From NCBI RefSeq assembly GCF_031143425.1, contig NC_090450.1, forward strand, positions 219,677,442 through 219,741,441: a stretch of 64,000 nt of DNA. Direction: 5' to 3'. The notes beneath the pieces were generated by a model. The model was given only the letters and a program-made list of their open reading frames with translations. It had not been told where the DNA came from and did no database searches. This stretch comes from Pleurodeles waltl (Eukaryota > Chordata > Amphibia > Caudata > Salamandridae). This document shows positions 9,613-20,212 of this stretch, piece after piece; the first letter of the stretch is position 1, and every line of letters starts with the position of its first letter. The position numbers and the translations under genes were made by a program.

Positions 9613-11889
9613 TGTAGGAGGCTGGCCTGGCTTATAGTGGGTACCTTGTGGCACTTACACCCTGTGTCAGGTCCAGTTATACCTTATTAGTAGAATAGAG
9701 GTGTTTCTAGCAGCTTAGGCTGATAGAAGGTAGCTATGGCAAAGCAGCTTAGGCTGAACTAGGACACATGTAAAGCTCCTACTATACCACTTATATCATA
9801 TAGCACAATATCATAAGAAAACACAATACTCAGAGTTACTAAAAATAAAGGTACTTTATTTTTATGACAATATGCCAAAAGTATCTCAGTGAGTACCCTC
9901 AGTTAGAAGGTAAGTTATATACACAAGTCATATGTACACAAACCCAAAACAGGTAAGTAATAGTAAGAAAAGTGATGCAAACAGTGTAGAATTACAATAG
10001 GATGCAATAGGTGAACACAGGTCTGGGGCAACACAAACCATATACTCCAAAAGTGGAATGCGAATCACGAATGGACCCAGACACATGGGAGCTTGAAGAG
10101 GGTTGCTGGGACTGTAAGAAAACAGTCAGGGTGTCCAAGATACCCCACCCCAAGACTCTGAAAAGTAGGAGTAAAATATCCCTACTATCCCAAAAGGACA
10201 CAATAGTTGTGATAGGGGGATTCTGCACGAACCACAAACACCAGCAAAGCCTTGAAGACAGATTCCTGGACCTGAGGACCTGCGAGGGAAGGGGACCAAG
10301 TCCAAGAGTCGCGATAGTGTCCAGCGGGGGGCAGGAGCCCAGGAAACCTCGGATGAAGGTGAAAGAAGGCTGCCTCCGGATGGAAGAAGCCTAGGATTCT
10401 GCAACAACGAGGAGAGCCAGGAACTTCTTCTTTGAGTGGAATATGTCCAACGGCGTGCTTGAGGTTGCAGAAGTGTTTCCATGCAGAAATACCACAAACA
10501 AGCCTTGCTAGCTGCAAGGGTTGCAGTATAGGTTTTTGGGTGCTGCTGGGGACCAGGAAGGACCTGGATGTCTCTCCTTGGAGAAGGAGACAGAGGGGGC
10601 GCTCAACAACTCATAGAGCCCCCGCAGAAGCAGGCAGCACCCGCAGAAGTACCAGAGCAGGCACTTAAAAGATTGATGTGACCGGAGTCACAAAAGGAGG
10701 GTCCCACGACATCGGAGACCAGCTCAGAGGGTTGAGCACTGCAGGACGGAGTGCTGGGGACCCAGGCTAGGCTGTGCACAAAGCAATCCTTGGAGAAGTG
10801 CACAGAATCCAGAGCAGCTGCAAATCATGCAGTACACAGGTTTGCAGTCTAGCGTGGGAGGCAAGGACTTACCTCCACCAAACTTGGACTGAATGATCAC
10901 TGGACTGTGGAGGTCACTTGGATATAGCTCCTGTGTTCCAAGGACCACGCTCGTCAGGATAAGAGGGGACCCAGAGGACCGGTGATGCAGTCTTTTGGTG
11001 CCTGCGTTAGCAGGGGGAAGATTCCGTCGACCCACGGGAGATTTCTTCTTGGCTTCCAGTGCAGGGTGAAGGCATACAGCCCCCAGAGCATGCACCACCA
11101 GGAAACAGTCGAGAAAGCCGGCAGGATGAGGCGCTACAATGTTGCTGGTAGTCGTCTTGCTACTTTGTTGCGGTTTTGCAGGCGTCGTGGAGCAGTCAGC
11201 AGTCGATCCTTGGCAGAAGTCGAAGAGGGAAGTGCAGAGGAACTCTGGTGAGCTCTTGCATTTGTTATCTGAAGAATACCCCAGAGGAGAGACCCTAAAT
11301 AGCCAGAAAAGGAAGTTTGGCTACCAAGAAAGGAGGTTTGGCTACCAAGAGAGGTAAGAACCTATCAGAAGGGGTCTCTGACGTCACCTGCTGGCACTGG
11401 CCACTCAGAGCAGTCCAGTGTGCCCCCAACACCTCTGAATCCAAGATCACAGAGGTCTGGGACACACTGGAGGAGCTCTGGGCACCTCCCCTGGGAGGTA
11501 CTGGTCAGGGGAGTGGTCACTCCCCTTTCCTTTGGCCAGTTCCGCGCCAGAGCAGGGCTGGGGGATCCCTCAACCGGTGTAGACTGGCTTATGCAGAGAT
11601 GGGCACCATCTGTGCACATCAAAGCATTTCCAGAGGCTTGGGGAGGCTACTCATCCCCAGCCATTCACACCTATTTCCAAAGGGAGAGGGTGTAACACCC
11701 TCTCTTAGAGGAAATCCTTTGTTCTGCCTTCCTGGGCCAGGGCTGCCCAGACCCCAGGAGGGCAGAATCCTGTCTGAGGGCTTGGCAGCAGCAGCTGCAG
11801 TGGAAACCCTGGAAAGGCAGTTTGGCAGTACCCGGGTTCTGTGCTAGAGCTCCGGGGATTATGGAATTGTCCCCCCAATACCAGAATGG
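9613..11889 (-). mobile_element. Element B 5' LTR, missing its first ~0.7 kb
   Basis: On the - strand the LTR ends at 9613 (CCTCCTACA). It can be followed back to about 11889, where homology stops in the middle of the large U3 hairpin. The U3 start is missing and a + strand LTR end begins instead. The poly(A) hairpin is near 9838-9865, and a donor-like GGAGGTAAGT lies near 10866-10880. Confidence 0.8.
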
Positions 11890-12502
11890 TCGGATGTCCC
11901 CTATCTCGACTTTACTGTCTTTCTGGGGTAGTAGGGTAACTTTACTCCTACTTTTCAGGGTCTTGGGGTGTGGTATCTTGGACACCCTTAGTGTTTTCTT
12001 GCACTCCCAGCGACCCTCTACACACTACACTAGGCCTGGGGTCCATTCGTGGTTCGCATTCCAATTTTGGAGTATATGGTTTGTGTTGCCCCTAGGCCTA
12101 TTGCATCCTATTGCATTCTATTGTGTTCTACAGTGTTTGCACTACTTTTCTAAGTGTTTTACTTACCTGATTTTGGTTTGTGTGTATATTTTGTGTATTT
12201 TACTTACCTCCTAAGGGATTGTATCCTCTGAGATACTTTTGGCATATTGTCACTAAAATAAAGTACCTTTATTTTTAGTAACTCTGAGTATTGTGTTTTC
12301 TTATGATATAGTGCTATATGATATAAGTGGTATAGTAGGAGGTATGCATGTCTCCTAGTTCAGCCTAAGCTGCCCTGCTATAGCTATCTCTATCAGCCTA
12401 ATCTGCTGGAACACTACTAATCTGCTAATAAGGGATAACTGGACCTGGCACAAGGTGTAAGTACCACAAGGTACCCACTATAAGTCAGGCAAGCCTCCTA
12501 CA
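11890..12502 (+). mobile_element. LTR 3' fragment, + strand
   Basis: About 605 bases match the LTR end at 1-654. They start near CCCCTATCTCGAC and pass through the acceptor-like TTTTCTTGCA region and the poly(A) hairpin (about 12250-12278) to CCTCCTACA at 12502. It is fused head to head with the element B LTR and is not followed by a primer-binding site, so it is either an old 3' LTR end or a rearrangement product. Confidence 0.8.
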
Positions 12503-12547
12503 GTAAGTACCCAAGGTACCCACTACAAACCAGGCCATCTTCCTGCA
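12503..12547 (+). repeat. Second copy of LTR terminus
   Basis: These 45 bases start GTAAGTACCCAAGGTACCC and end CATCTTCCTGCA. They repeat the preceding LTR end (12457-12502) with several substitutions. It is either a local duplication or the stub of another, more diverged LTR. Confidence 0.6.
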
Positions 12548-12549
12548 CT

Positions 12550-13132
12550 CAAATGCCCATCCAACTCAGGATAGGCCACTGCAGTTTGCGGGCCATCAGG
12601 GGGGGTCATGGTTCGACGGGCACCCCTTCCTCATTGGGAGGCCATCCCCAGCTGGGCCTCTGCCGTCTTCTGTGCCAGCGTCACAGGTCCTCCCACTGTT
12701 TGCAACAGTGGGTGCTCCACCTGCCATAGACCCCCAAGGCCTGCACGTCCTTGGCAATGGCACGCCATATACCCTTCTTTTGATGGGTGCTGACCTACAG
12801 AGGCAGTACACACAGCAAAACATAAATTAGTCAAACAGTCCTGTCTGTTACACTTGTGGTCCACCATACCCCTTCACATCACCATTTAAACATACATGGC
12901 CCAGCACACAACCTATACGCCACCCAGAGGACATCGGCACCCACCCCCTGGTACGAGGCCTTCACACACACCACTCCATGCATTCATACCACATGAATTG
13001 TGCCCACAGTGTACTCACCATTTGGTCTGGAGGCCCATACAGCAGTCCGTACTGGGGTATGATCCCATCCACCAGTCGCTCCAGCTCCTCCGAAGTTAAG
13101 GCTGGGGCCATTTCCCCAGTCACACGGGCCAT
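12550..13132 (-). pseudogene. Harbinger Myb/SANT-like protein, two exons
   Basis: Exon 1 (13132-13019, - strand) starts MARVTGEMAP and contains LTSEELERLVDGI and YGPPDQM. It is followed by a GTGAGT donor. A roughly 224 bp intron ends in CTGTAG at 12795. Exon 2 (12794 downward) continues VSTHQKKGIWRAIAKDV and GRWSTHCCKQWEDL, with the spaced tryptophans and basic residues of a Myb-like trihelix. A TGA follows WEDL, so the gene is broken. In Harbinger elements this protein helps the transposase bind the ends and enter the nucleus. The splice sites are read from sequence and untested. Confidence 0.7.
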
Positions 13133-13599
13133 GGTAGGTTTCAGACACAGGTCACAGTAGCAAATGCAGTGTAGGTCCGCTCCTGTTGAAGATCAGGTAG
13201 CAAATGAGGGATCAGATAGAAAATGGTGGTCACGTCTGCGGCGGTGCATACCATCACCGTCGGCGTAGATCTCATTTGGCCACTTTAACCCATAGGGCCC
13301 AATGTTAACCAATGAGGAATTGCACAGCGGTTCCCGACCACCTCCCGCAACGGCTCACAACGTCAGCAGAATTTCCTCACTTCCACCTGTCCCTCCACAC
13401 AGGACATGCGGATGCCATTTCAGGGGGGTGGGGCAGGCCCTGGAAATTTGCTGTGTCACAGGTGAAATTAGGACATACTGGACATATCACACTTACCCAT
13501 TACAAGTTTACAGCATGCAAAGTTCTGTTGTAGCTCCATTGTTCAGTTTGTGACCATCTCCTTACTCTTTTGCCCCATAGATTGCTACCGCTACAGATG

Positions 13600-14556
13600 A
13601 ATAGGAGATGGAGACATACCCACGTGTACAGACCACTGATGGACTTGGCAACAATGGAGGACAGGCACATCATCCTCACCTATAGACTGGACAGGGCCAC
13701 AATCACAGAGCTGTGTGCCCAATTGGAGCCTGACCTGATATCTGCTATGCGTCACCCCACTGGGATCCCCCTCAGTGTTCCATTTCCTGGCAACTGCTTC
13801 TTTCCAAGTGACAGTGGGCTTGGCAGCAGGAATGTCACAGCCAATGTTCTCAATAGTGCTAACAAGAGTGTTGTCTGCCCTGATTAAACACATGTGCAGC
13901 TACATTGTATTTCCCCAGGCTGGAGATTTGGCCACAGTGAAAGCCGAGTTCTATGCAATGGGACATATCCCCAATGTAATTGGGGCGATTGATGGAACAC
14001 ATATTTCATTTGTCCCCCCCTCAACAGAATGAACAGGTGTTCAAGAATCGGAAGAGTTTCCACTCTATGAATGTACAGAGAGTGTTCTGGCCGTACCAGT
14101 ACATCTCCCATGCCAGTATCCTGGGTCAGTGCATGATGCCTTTGTCCTAAGGTATAGCAGCATACCAAATGTGATGGGCCAACTACAGAGGCACAGGGTG
14201 TGGCTTATAGGGGAGCCCTGGTTCCCACCCAGTGGATATTGGTGTATGGGTATGGTGTGGGCCATATGGGATAGTGTATGGCAAATGTTGTCCCTCAATA
14301 TTTGCAGGTGTCTCTGGTTACCCCAACCTATCATGGCTGCTGAACCCTGTGAGGAATGCCAGGACAAGGGCAGAAGAACGTCATAATGAGGCACATGGGC
14401 TGAACAGAAGGATAATGGAAAGAACCTTTGGCCTCCTGAAGACCAGGTTCTTGTGCCTCAATCTAACAGGTGGATCCCTGTGCTACTCACCCAAGAAGGT
14501 CTGCCAGATAGTGGTGGCATGCTGCATGTCCGCCGTGGTGATTCGTGGGTCATAAT
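13600..14556 (+). pseudogene. Harbinger DDE transposase, frameshifted
   Basis: Homology runs through several frames. An N-terminal part near 13605-13760 reads RRWRHTHVYRPLMDL. A second part (13775-14030) contains FYAMGHIPNVIGAIDGTHI with the first catalytic Asp. The second Asp region is a HDAF-type motif near 14130. The C-terminal part (14300-14555) has NPVRNARTRAEERHNEAH and RIMERTFGLLKTRF with the catalytic Glu. An intron-like piece ending in TTTGCAG at about 14307 separates the last two parts. Stops and frameshifts (for example near 13886 and 14030) make the product non-functional. Family assignment is firm from motif order. Confidence 0.8.
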
Positions 14557-14740
14557 GTTGTGGGTGTTGATCTGTTGGCGTAACGGTGTGGGTTTTGATA
14601 CTGCCAGTTTATCACTAATCTTTGGTCTGGCGGATTTGTGTATGTGGCTGAATTCTGACGGATTGGTGTCTGTGTGTCATAATATGGTGAACGGATATCC
14701 GCCGTGGCGGCGGTAAGTTGGCGGCCGTCAGCGTGGTGGT

Positions 14741-14775
14741 AAGTGGAAATTACCGCCAATGTCATAATGAGGGCC
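14741..14775. repeat. Harbinger right terminal inverted repeat
   Basis: The sequence ends in TAATGAGGGCC. Read inward on the - strand it begins GGCCCTCATTATGAC. It shares its first 11 bases with the left end of the MITE at 8220, consistent with that MITE being mobilised by this family. Confidence 0.7.
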
Positions 14776-16463
14776 TATGTTCCTTTCTTTCTACAGTTTA
14801 TTATTTGTTAAGCATTTCAGCAAATCATGTGTATTTTTATTATAACAATGGCATAACAGAGTTTAAATATAGACTTATAGCTTGGTAACTAAATTACAAA
14901 GGCGTATGAGTGACATCAAATAAACAGCAAGAGTGGAGCTCCAGGTGTACTTGATGCCAATCAGAACCCACGGTGAAAAACATCCCCATATTTCACTTTA
15001 TTTTGTATTAGATATGACCCTCAAAAACATCTGCCCCTGCTTTCACCTGCTATGTTGGAACAAAGGTTTGATGTATAAAATGTCCTTCTCCTCCCTGACC
15101 CAGATTTTTTTTTAAATGGCTAACCTTCTGCCACTACCCCCCACCACTCTCTGTGCCTTCCCCTCTCTCCCCTCCAGGAGCTGTGATCCCGGATTTCAGT
15201 GCTGCTCTGTAAGGCTGGTTGAGAGCCCTGCCACAGCACTAACTCTTTAGCAGAGCCATGTATAACTAGGCAAGTGCCTAACTGGATTGTATGCTCAACT
15301 GTGGTGCATTATGGTATTGTTAGGGTATCAATAATTCTTTGAATGGCAAAGCACAAAATTAAGTTTTGTATGTCATATAAATATCCTATTGTCTACAGTA
15401 GTAATGTCTTTGTTACAAATCTGACCCCACAATTAGGAGTGGAGTCTCTGGGGAAGAACTTGATCACGCCACTCCACTAAAACATTTTGTGATAGAGCCA
15501 TTGATCCAATAGTGGGTGGAGGATACTATGACATTGATTCCAGGTTGAATGGTACTGAGTTGAACGGAAAAATCGGATGCAATTTTAGAGTCACAGTGCA
15601 CTAATGTTTCACCATTATCATGCAGTTATGAGTAAAACCCCATGGATTGCGGGATTACTTCATGGAGCGGATATTTCTGGTCTTCAACCACACAGTACTC
15701 ATCATTCCATGTGTTTTTACCTCATAATTTTACCACCTCCTCTCATCATACGGTAAATGTATCTGTGAGCTTATGGTGGTGTGTAACATGAAGTGGAGGA
15801 TGAGGGATTTCGAAAGGGAAGGGGAAATTAATTTGGGGTACATTTAAAGCTTCCCCCTCAAAATAAATGTTAAAAAAATATAAATGAGACCTGGCTGCTG
15901 GTGGAGCCAAAATCTTATTTGACTCGTTGGATCATCAGGTTTTTCCACACCAGGACCAACTGGTTGTGTAAAACCTAACTACTAAATTGAAATCAATAAT
16001 ATCGGAGTACAATGACAATGCACACCTACCACTATGTAATAAATGTAAGTATACACTTATTTTTAAGTTGAACATTTCTAACAATGCTTGATAACTAGTA
16101 AGATAACTTGCAACAGTTGTTCTTCCCTACAATAAAATGTGTACATTTCTATGGTACATTCATTATGCGTCGACAGAGGATTACAGATAGTAGCTTTCAT
16201 CAGCTGCACACACACCAGAGACAGTAGTAGCATGAGTCATGACCAGGTAATGAACCAGCCTTATAGAATTTATTGAGGATTTTCAATAGGGCCAACAGCT
16301 CTCATTAAAGCATATAACATAAGAATCTGATGCAAATTTGTACACGAGAGAGGCATCAGGATCTGCAAAAATCATCCTTTCAAAGAAGCCCATCAGTACA
16401 CAGCTAGTTTATCCCTTCTTTCAAGGCCATATGTAAGATGAACGGGCCCAAATGTTTTTGTGT
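14776..16463. other. No gene seen; AT-rich intergenic DNA
   Basis: There are only short, unsupported reading frames and no terminal repeats I can pair. The stretch nearest 16463 may be the 3' untranslated part of the neighbouring - strand L1, but no poly(A) tail was identified. Confidence 0.5.
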
Positions 16464-16955
16464 CTAGATTTGACAAGCATCAGAGTCTAGCATCCCTCTA
16501 ACTGTTCTTGGCAATACAACACATATTTTAATCAACAGTTCACAGTGAGCACCGTTTCCTTTCCCCGGTTCAAGGCAACTCACTGTTGTTAGCGTGCATA
16601 TATTGGCTTGGACATCATTGACATAACCCAAGAGTGCCACCAAAGGCTTTTTTGGTATGGTAGACCTGCATAGCTCCCAAATGCTCTTGTATACAGTCAT
16701 CCAAAAGTAAGCCACAGGACGTCCGCAGCCTCCCTGTGGCACCAAGCACATGAGGAGCAGTCAATTAACCCCATCTTATGTAGTTTAACTGGGGTGCGAT
16801 AAAGGTGGTGCAAGCATATAACATGTATAAATCACAGATTGTAATGAAAAAACATGGCACTCATCTGAATGCCGCAGAATCTCTATTGCTCAGTCGTTAT
16901 TTCAATGCCAAGAGCAGTTTGCCAACCCAACCTTGCTCCTGGTTTGATGACTGGT
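16464..16955 (-). pseudogene. L1-type ORF2 C-terminal remnant (part 1)
   Basis: On the - strand the region 16800-16700 reads TPVKLHKMGLIDCSSCAWCH, the Cys-rich motif at the end of L1 ORF2. It is followed by WELCRSTIPKKPLVALLG and LLIKICVVLPRTVRGMLDSD, which match the L1 C-terminal tail. The upstream part of the same L1 lies at 28151-29163, beyond element C. Frames are broken and no function is expected. Confidence 0.7.
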
Positions 16956-16960
16956 ACTTT
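16956..16960. repeat. Target site duplication ACTTT (left of element C)
   Basis: ACTTT immediately precedes the 5' LTR and is repeated exactly at 28146-28150 after the 3' LTR. Five bases is the usual duplication size for Ty3/gypsy integrases. Confidence 0.95.
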
Positions 16961-17035
16961 TGTAGGAAAGTACCATCTTGCCTGGCATATTACCCCCATA
17001 TTTCACTGTATATATGTTGTTTTAGTTGTATGTGT

Positions 17036-17703
17036 CACTGGGACCCTGCCAGCCAGGGCCCCAGTGCTCATAAGTGTGCCCTGTATGTGTTACCTGTGTG
17101 ATGACTAACTGTCTCACTGAGGCTCTGCTAACCAGAACCTCAGTGGTTATGCTCTCTCATTTCTTTCCAAATTGTCACTAACAGGCTAGTGACCAATTTA
17201 ACCAATTTACATTGGCATACTGGAACACCCTTATAATTCCGTAGTATATGGTACTGAGGTACCCAGGGTGTTGGGGTTCCAAGAGATCCCTATGGGCTGC
17301 AGCATTTCTTTTGCCACCCATAGGGAGCTCTGACAATTCTTACACAGGCCTGCCACTGCAGCCTGAGTGAAATAATGTCCACGTTATTTCACAGTCATTT
17401 ACCACTGCACTTAAGTAACTTATAAGTCACCTATATGTCTAACCTTACCCTGGTAAAGGTTGGGTGCTAAGTTACTTAGTATGTGGGCACCCTGGCACTA
17501 GCCAAGGTGCCCCCACATTGTTCAGGGCAAATCCCCCGGACTTTGTGAGTGCGGGGACACCATTACACGCATGCACTATACATATGTCACTACATATGTA
17601 TAGCGTCACAATGGTAACTCCGAACATGGCCTTGTAACATGTCTAAGATCATGGAATTGTCACCCCAATGCCATTCTGGCATTGGGGAGACAATTCCATG
17701 ATC
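17036..17703. repeat. Array of about eight inverted repeats in LTR U3
   Basis: Fold-backs read directly: 17036-17066 (CACTGGG/CCCAGTG), 17115-17145 (CACTGAGG/CCTCAGTG), 17288-17325 (CCCTATGGG/CCCATAGGG), 17367-17392 (12 bp arms, loop CC), 17441-17461 (imperfect), 17483-17516 (GTGGGCACC/GGTGCCCCCAC), 17576-17603 (12 bp arms, loop CACT) and 17647-17703 (26 bp arms with one mismatch, loop ATTCT). The array recurs in the other complete LTRs. Confidence 0.85.
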
Positions 17704-18666
17704 CCCCGAGTCTCTAGCACAGACCCGGGTACTGCCAAACTACCTTTCCCGGGGTTTCACTGCAGCTGCTGCTGCTGCCAACCCCTCAGACAGGTTTCTG
17801 CCCTCCTGGGGTCCAGCCAGGCTTGGCCAAGGAAGGCAGAACAAAGGACTTCCTCTCCCTTTGGAAAAAGGTGTCAGGGCTGGGGAGGAGTAGCCTCCCC
17901 CAGCGTCTGGAAATGCTTTGATGTGCACAGATGGTGCCCACCTCTGCATAAGCCAGTCTACACCGGTTCAGGGATCCCCCAGCCCTGCTCTGGCGTGAAA
18001 CTGGACCAAGGAAAGGGGAGTGACCACTCCCCTGACCTGCACCTCCCCTGGGAGGTGCCCAGAGCTCCTCCAGTGTGCTCCAGACCTCTGCCATCTTGGA
18101 AACAGAGGTGCTGCTGGCACACTGGACTGCTCTGAGTGGCCAGGGCCAGCAGGTGATGTCAGAGACTCATTCTGATAGGCTCTTACCTGTGTTGCTAGCC
18201 TATCCTCCTTCCTAAGTAGCCAAACCTCCTTTTCCGGCTATTTAGGGTCTCTGCTTTGGGGAATTCTTTAGATAACAAATGCAAGAGCTCATCAGAGTTC
18301 CTCTGCATCTCTCTCTTCACCTTCTGCCAAGGAATCGACCGCTGACTGCTCTGGACGCCTGCAAAACTGCAACAAAGTAGCAAAGACGACTACTGCGACC
18401 TTGTAACACTGATCCGGCTGCCTTCTCTACTGTTTTCCTGGTGGTGCATGCTGTGGGGGTAGTATGCCTCCTCTCTGCACTAGAAGCTCCGAAGAAATCT
18501 CTTGTGGGTCGACGGAATCTTCCCCCTGCAACCGCAGGCACCAAAAGACTGCATCACTGGTCCTCTGGGTCCCCTCTCAGCACAACGAGCGTGGTCCCTG
18601 GAACTCAGCAACTCTGTCCAAGTGACTCTCACAGTCCAGTGACTCTTCAGTCCAAGTTTGGTGGAG

Positions 18667-19435
18667 GTAAGTCCTTGCCTCCCCACGCTAGACTGCATTG
18701 CTGGGTACTGCGTGATTTGCAGCTGCTCCGGCTCCTGTGCACTCTTCCAGGATTTCCTTTGTGCACAGCCAAGCCTGGGTCCCCGACACTCTAACCTGCA
18801 GTGCACGACCTCTTGAGTTGTCCTCCGGCGTCGTGGGACCTTCCTTTGAGACTTCGGGTGAGCTCCAGTTCACTCTTCTTTGTAGTGCCTGTTCTGGCAC
18901 TTCTGCGGGTGCTGCTTGCTTCTGAGTGGGTTTGTTGTCTTGCTGGACGCCCCCTCTGTCTCCTCACGCAATTGGCGACATCCTGGTCCCTCCTGGGCCA
19001 CAGCAGCATCCAAAAACCCTAACCGCAATCCTTGCAGCTAGCAAGGCTTGTTTGCAGTCTTTCTGCATGGAAACATCTCTGCAAGCTTCTTCACGACGTG
19101 GGACATCCATCCTCTAAAGGGGAAGTTCCTAGTCCTCTTCGTTCTTGCAGAATCCACAGCTTTTACCATCCGTGGCAGCTTCTTTGCACCCACAGCTGGC
19201 ATTTCCTGGGCGACTGCCCACTCCCGACTTGAGTGTGACTCTTGGACTTGGTCCCCTTGTTCCACAGGTAATCTCGTCTGGAAATCCATCATTGTTGCAT
19301 TGCTGGTGTTGGTCTTCCTTGCAGAATTCCTCTATCACGACTTCTGTGCTCTCTGGGGAACTTAGGTGCACTTTGCACCCACTTTTCAGGGTCTTGGGTT
19401 GGGCTATTTTGCTAACCCTCACTGTTTTCTTACAG
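18667..19435 (+). promoter_or_regulatory. Putative intron within LTR leader
   Basis: GGAGGTAAGT is a near-ideal splice donor. A pyrimidine-rich CTGTTTTCTTACAG lies 769 nt downstream. Both are kept in the complete LTRs (for example donor GT at 50291 and acceptor end at 51060 in element D). If transcription starts near the TATA-like box at about 18237, this would be a 5' leader intron. This is inference. Confidence 0.35.
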
Positions 19436-19686
19436 TCCCAGCGACCCTCTACAAGCTCACATAGGTTTGGGGTCCATTCGTGGTTCGCATTCCACTTCTA
19501 GAGTATATGGTTTGTGTTGCCCCTATACCTATGTGCTCTCATTGCAATCTATTGTGACTGTACATTGCTTGCATTGCTTTCTATTGCTATTACTGCATAT
19601 TTTTGGTATTGTGTACATATATCTTGTGTATATTTGCTATCCTCATACTAAGGGTATTCACTGAGATACTTTTGGCATATTGTCCT

Positions 19687-19712
19687 AAAAATAAAGTACC
19701 TTTATTTTTAGT
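19687..19712 (+). terminator. Poly(A) signal in stem-loop
   Basis: AAAAATAAAGTACCTTTATTTTTA forms a hairpin of roughly 10 bp with loop TAC and carries AATAAA in its left arm. It recurs in the other LTR copies, including 405-431, 12250-12278, 27895-27920, 40633-40660, 51308-51333 and 59605-59630. Confidence 0.6.
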
Positions 19713-19936
19713 ACATCTGTGTATTGTGTTTTCTTATGATATTGTGCTTATGACACCAGTGGTATAGTAGGAGCTTTACACGTCTCCTAGTTCAACCTAA
19801 GCTGCTCTGCTAAGCTATCCTCTTCTATCAGCCTAAGCTGCTAGACACCTCTTCTACACTAATAAGGAATAACTGGACCTGGTGCAGAGTGTAAGTACCC
19901 CTTGGTACCACTACAAACCAGGCCAGCCTCCTACAT

Positions 19937-19956
19937 TGGTTGTGCAGCGGTGGGAT
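19937..19956 (+). other. Primer-binding site of element C
   Basis: TGGTTGTGCAGCGGTGGGAT begins two bases after the LTR end. CAGCGGTGGGAT matches the complement of a leucine tRNA 3' end exactly; the first part carries extra bases. Confidence 0.6.
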
Positions 19957-20212
19957 AAGTACTTGCAACTACTTACCACTTTGTCATTTTGTACTTTTCA
20001 TAAGAGAAAAATATACAAAACAAGTTCAGTGTATGTAAACCTAACCAAAAAGTTTTACTTTTCTCTTCTTACTCTATTGCTAAGTGCTGAAAAGTACCTC
20101 TAAAACTTTCAAAAAGTTCTTAAAAGTTGAAAAAGTTTTTTTTCCTGTTCTTTAAAAAGTTCTGAAACTTTTTCTTTCTTTTTCTGTCCCTTAAACCTTT
20201 TTGGTCTGGTAC

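Larger units (their letters stand above)
12548..14775. mobile_element. Harbinger-type DNA transposon, left-truncated
   Basis: The region encodes the two proteins typical of Harbinger elements, diverging from each other: a Myb-like protein on - and a DDE transposase on +. The right end at 14775 is GGCCCTCATTATGACATTGG when read inward on the - strand, followed by GGCGGTAA-type sequence. No matching left terminus is seen near 12548, where an LTR stub abuts, so the left end is lost. Confidence 0.8.
16961..19935 (+). mobile_element. Element C 5' LTR
   Basis: TGTAGGAAAG to CCTCCTACA, 2,975 bp. In order it contains the U3 inverted-repeat array (17036-17703), a TATA-like GGCTATTTAGGG near 18237, a donor-like GGAGGTAAGT with GT at 18667, an acceptor-like TTTTCTTACAG ending at 19435, and the AATAAA hairpin near 19687-19712. 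Frames inside (such as 17668-18135) are not conserved between LTR copies. Confidence 0.92.

Noticed and set aside
9613..12502. A single complete LTR spanning this interval
   Set aside because: The two parts are in opposite orientation and meet at a hairpin, so it is a fusion.
17668..19664. Many 60-160 residue frames inside LTRs
   Set aside because: They change frame, length and strand between LTR copies, as expected for non-coding sequence without many stops.
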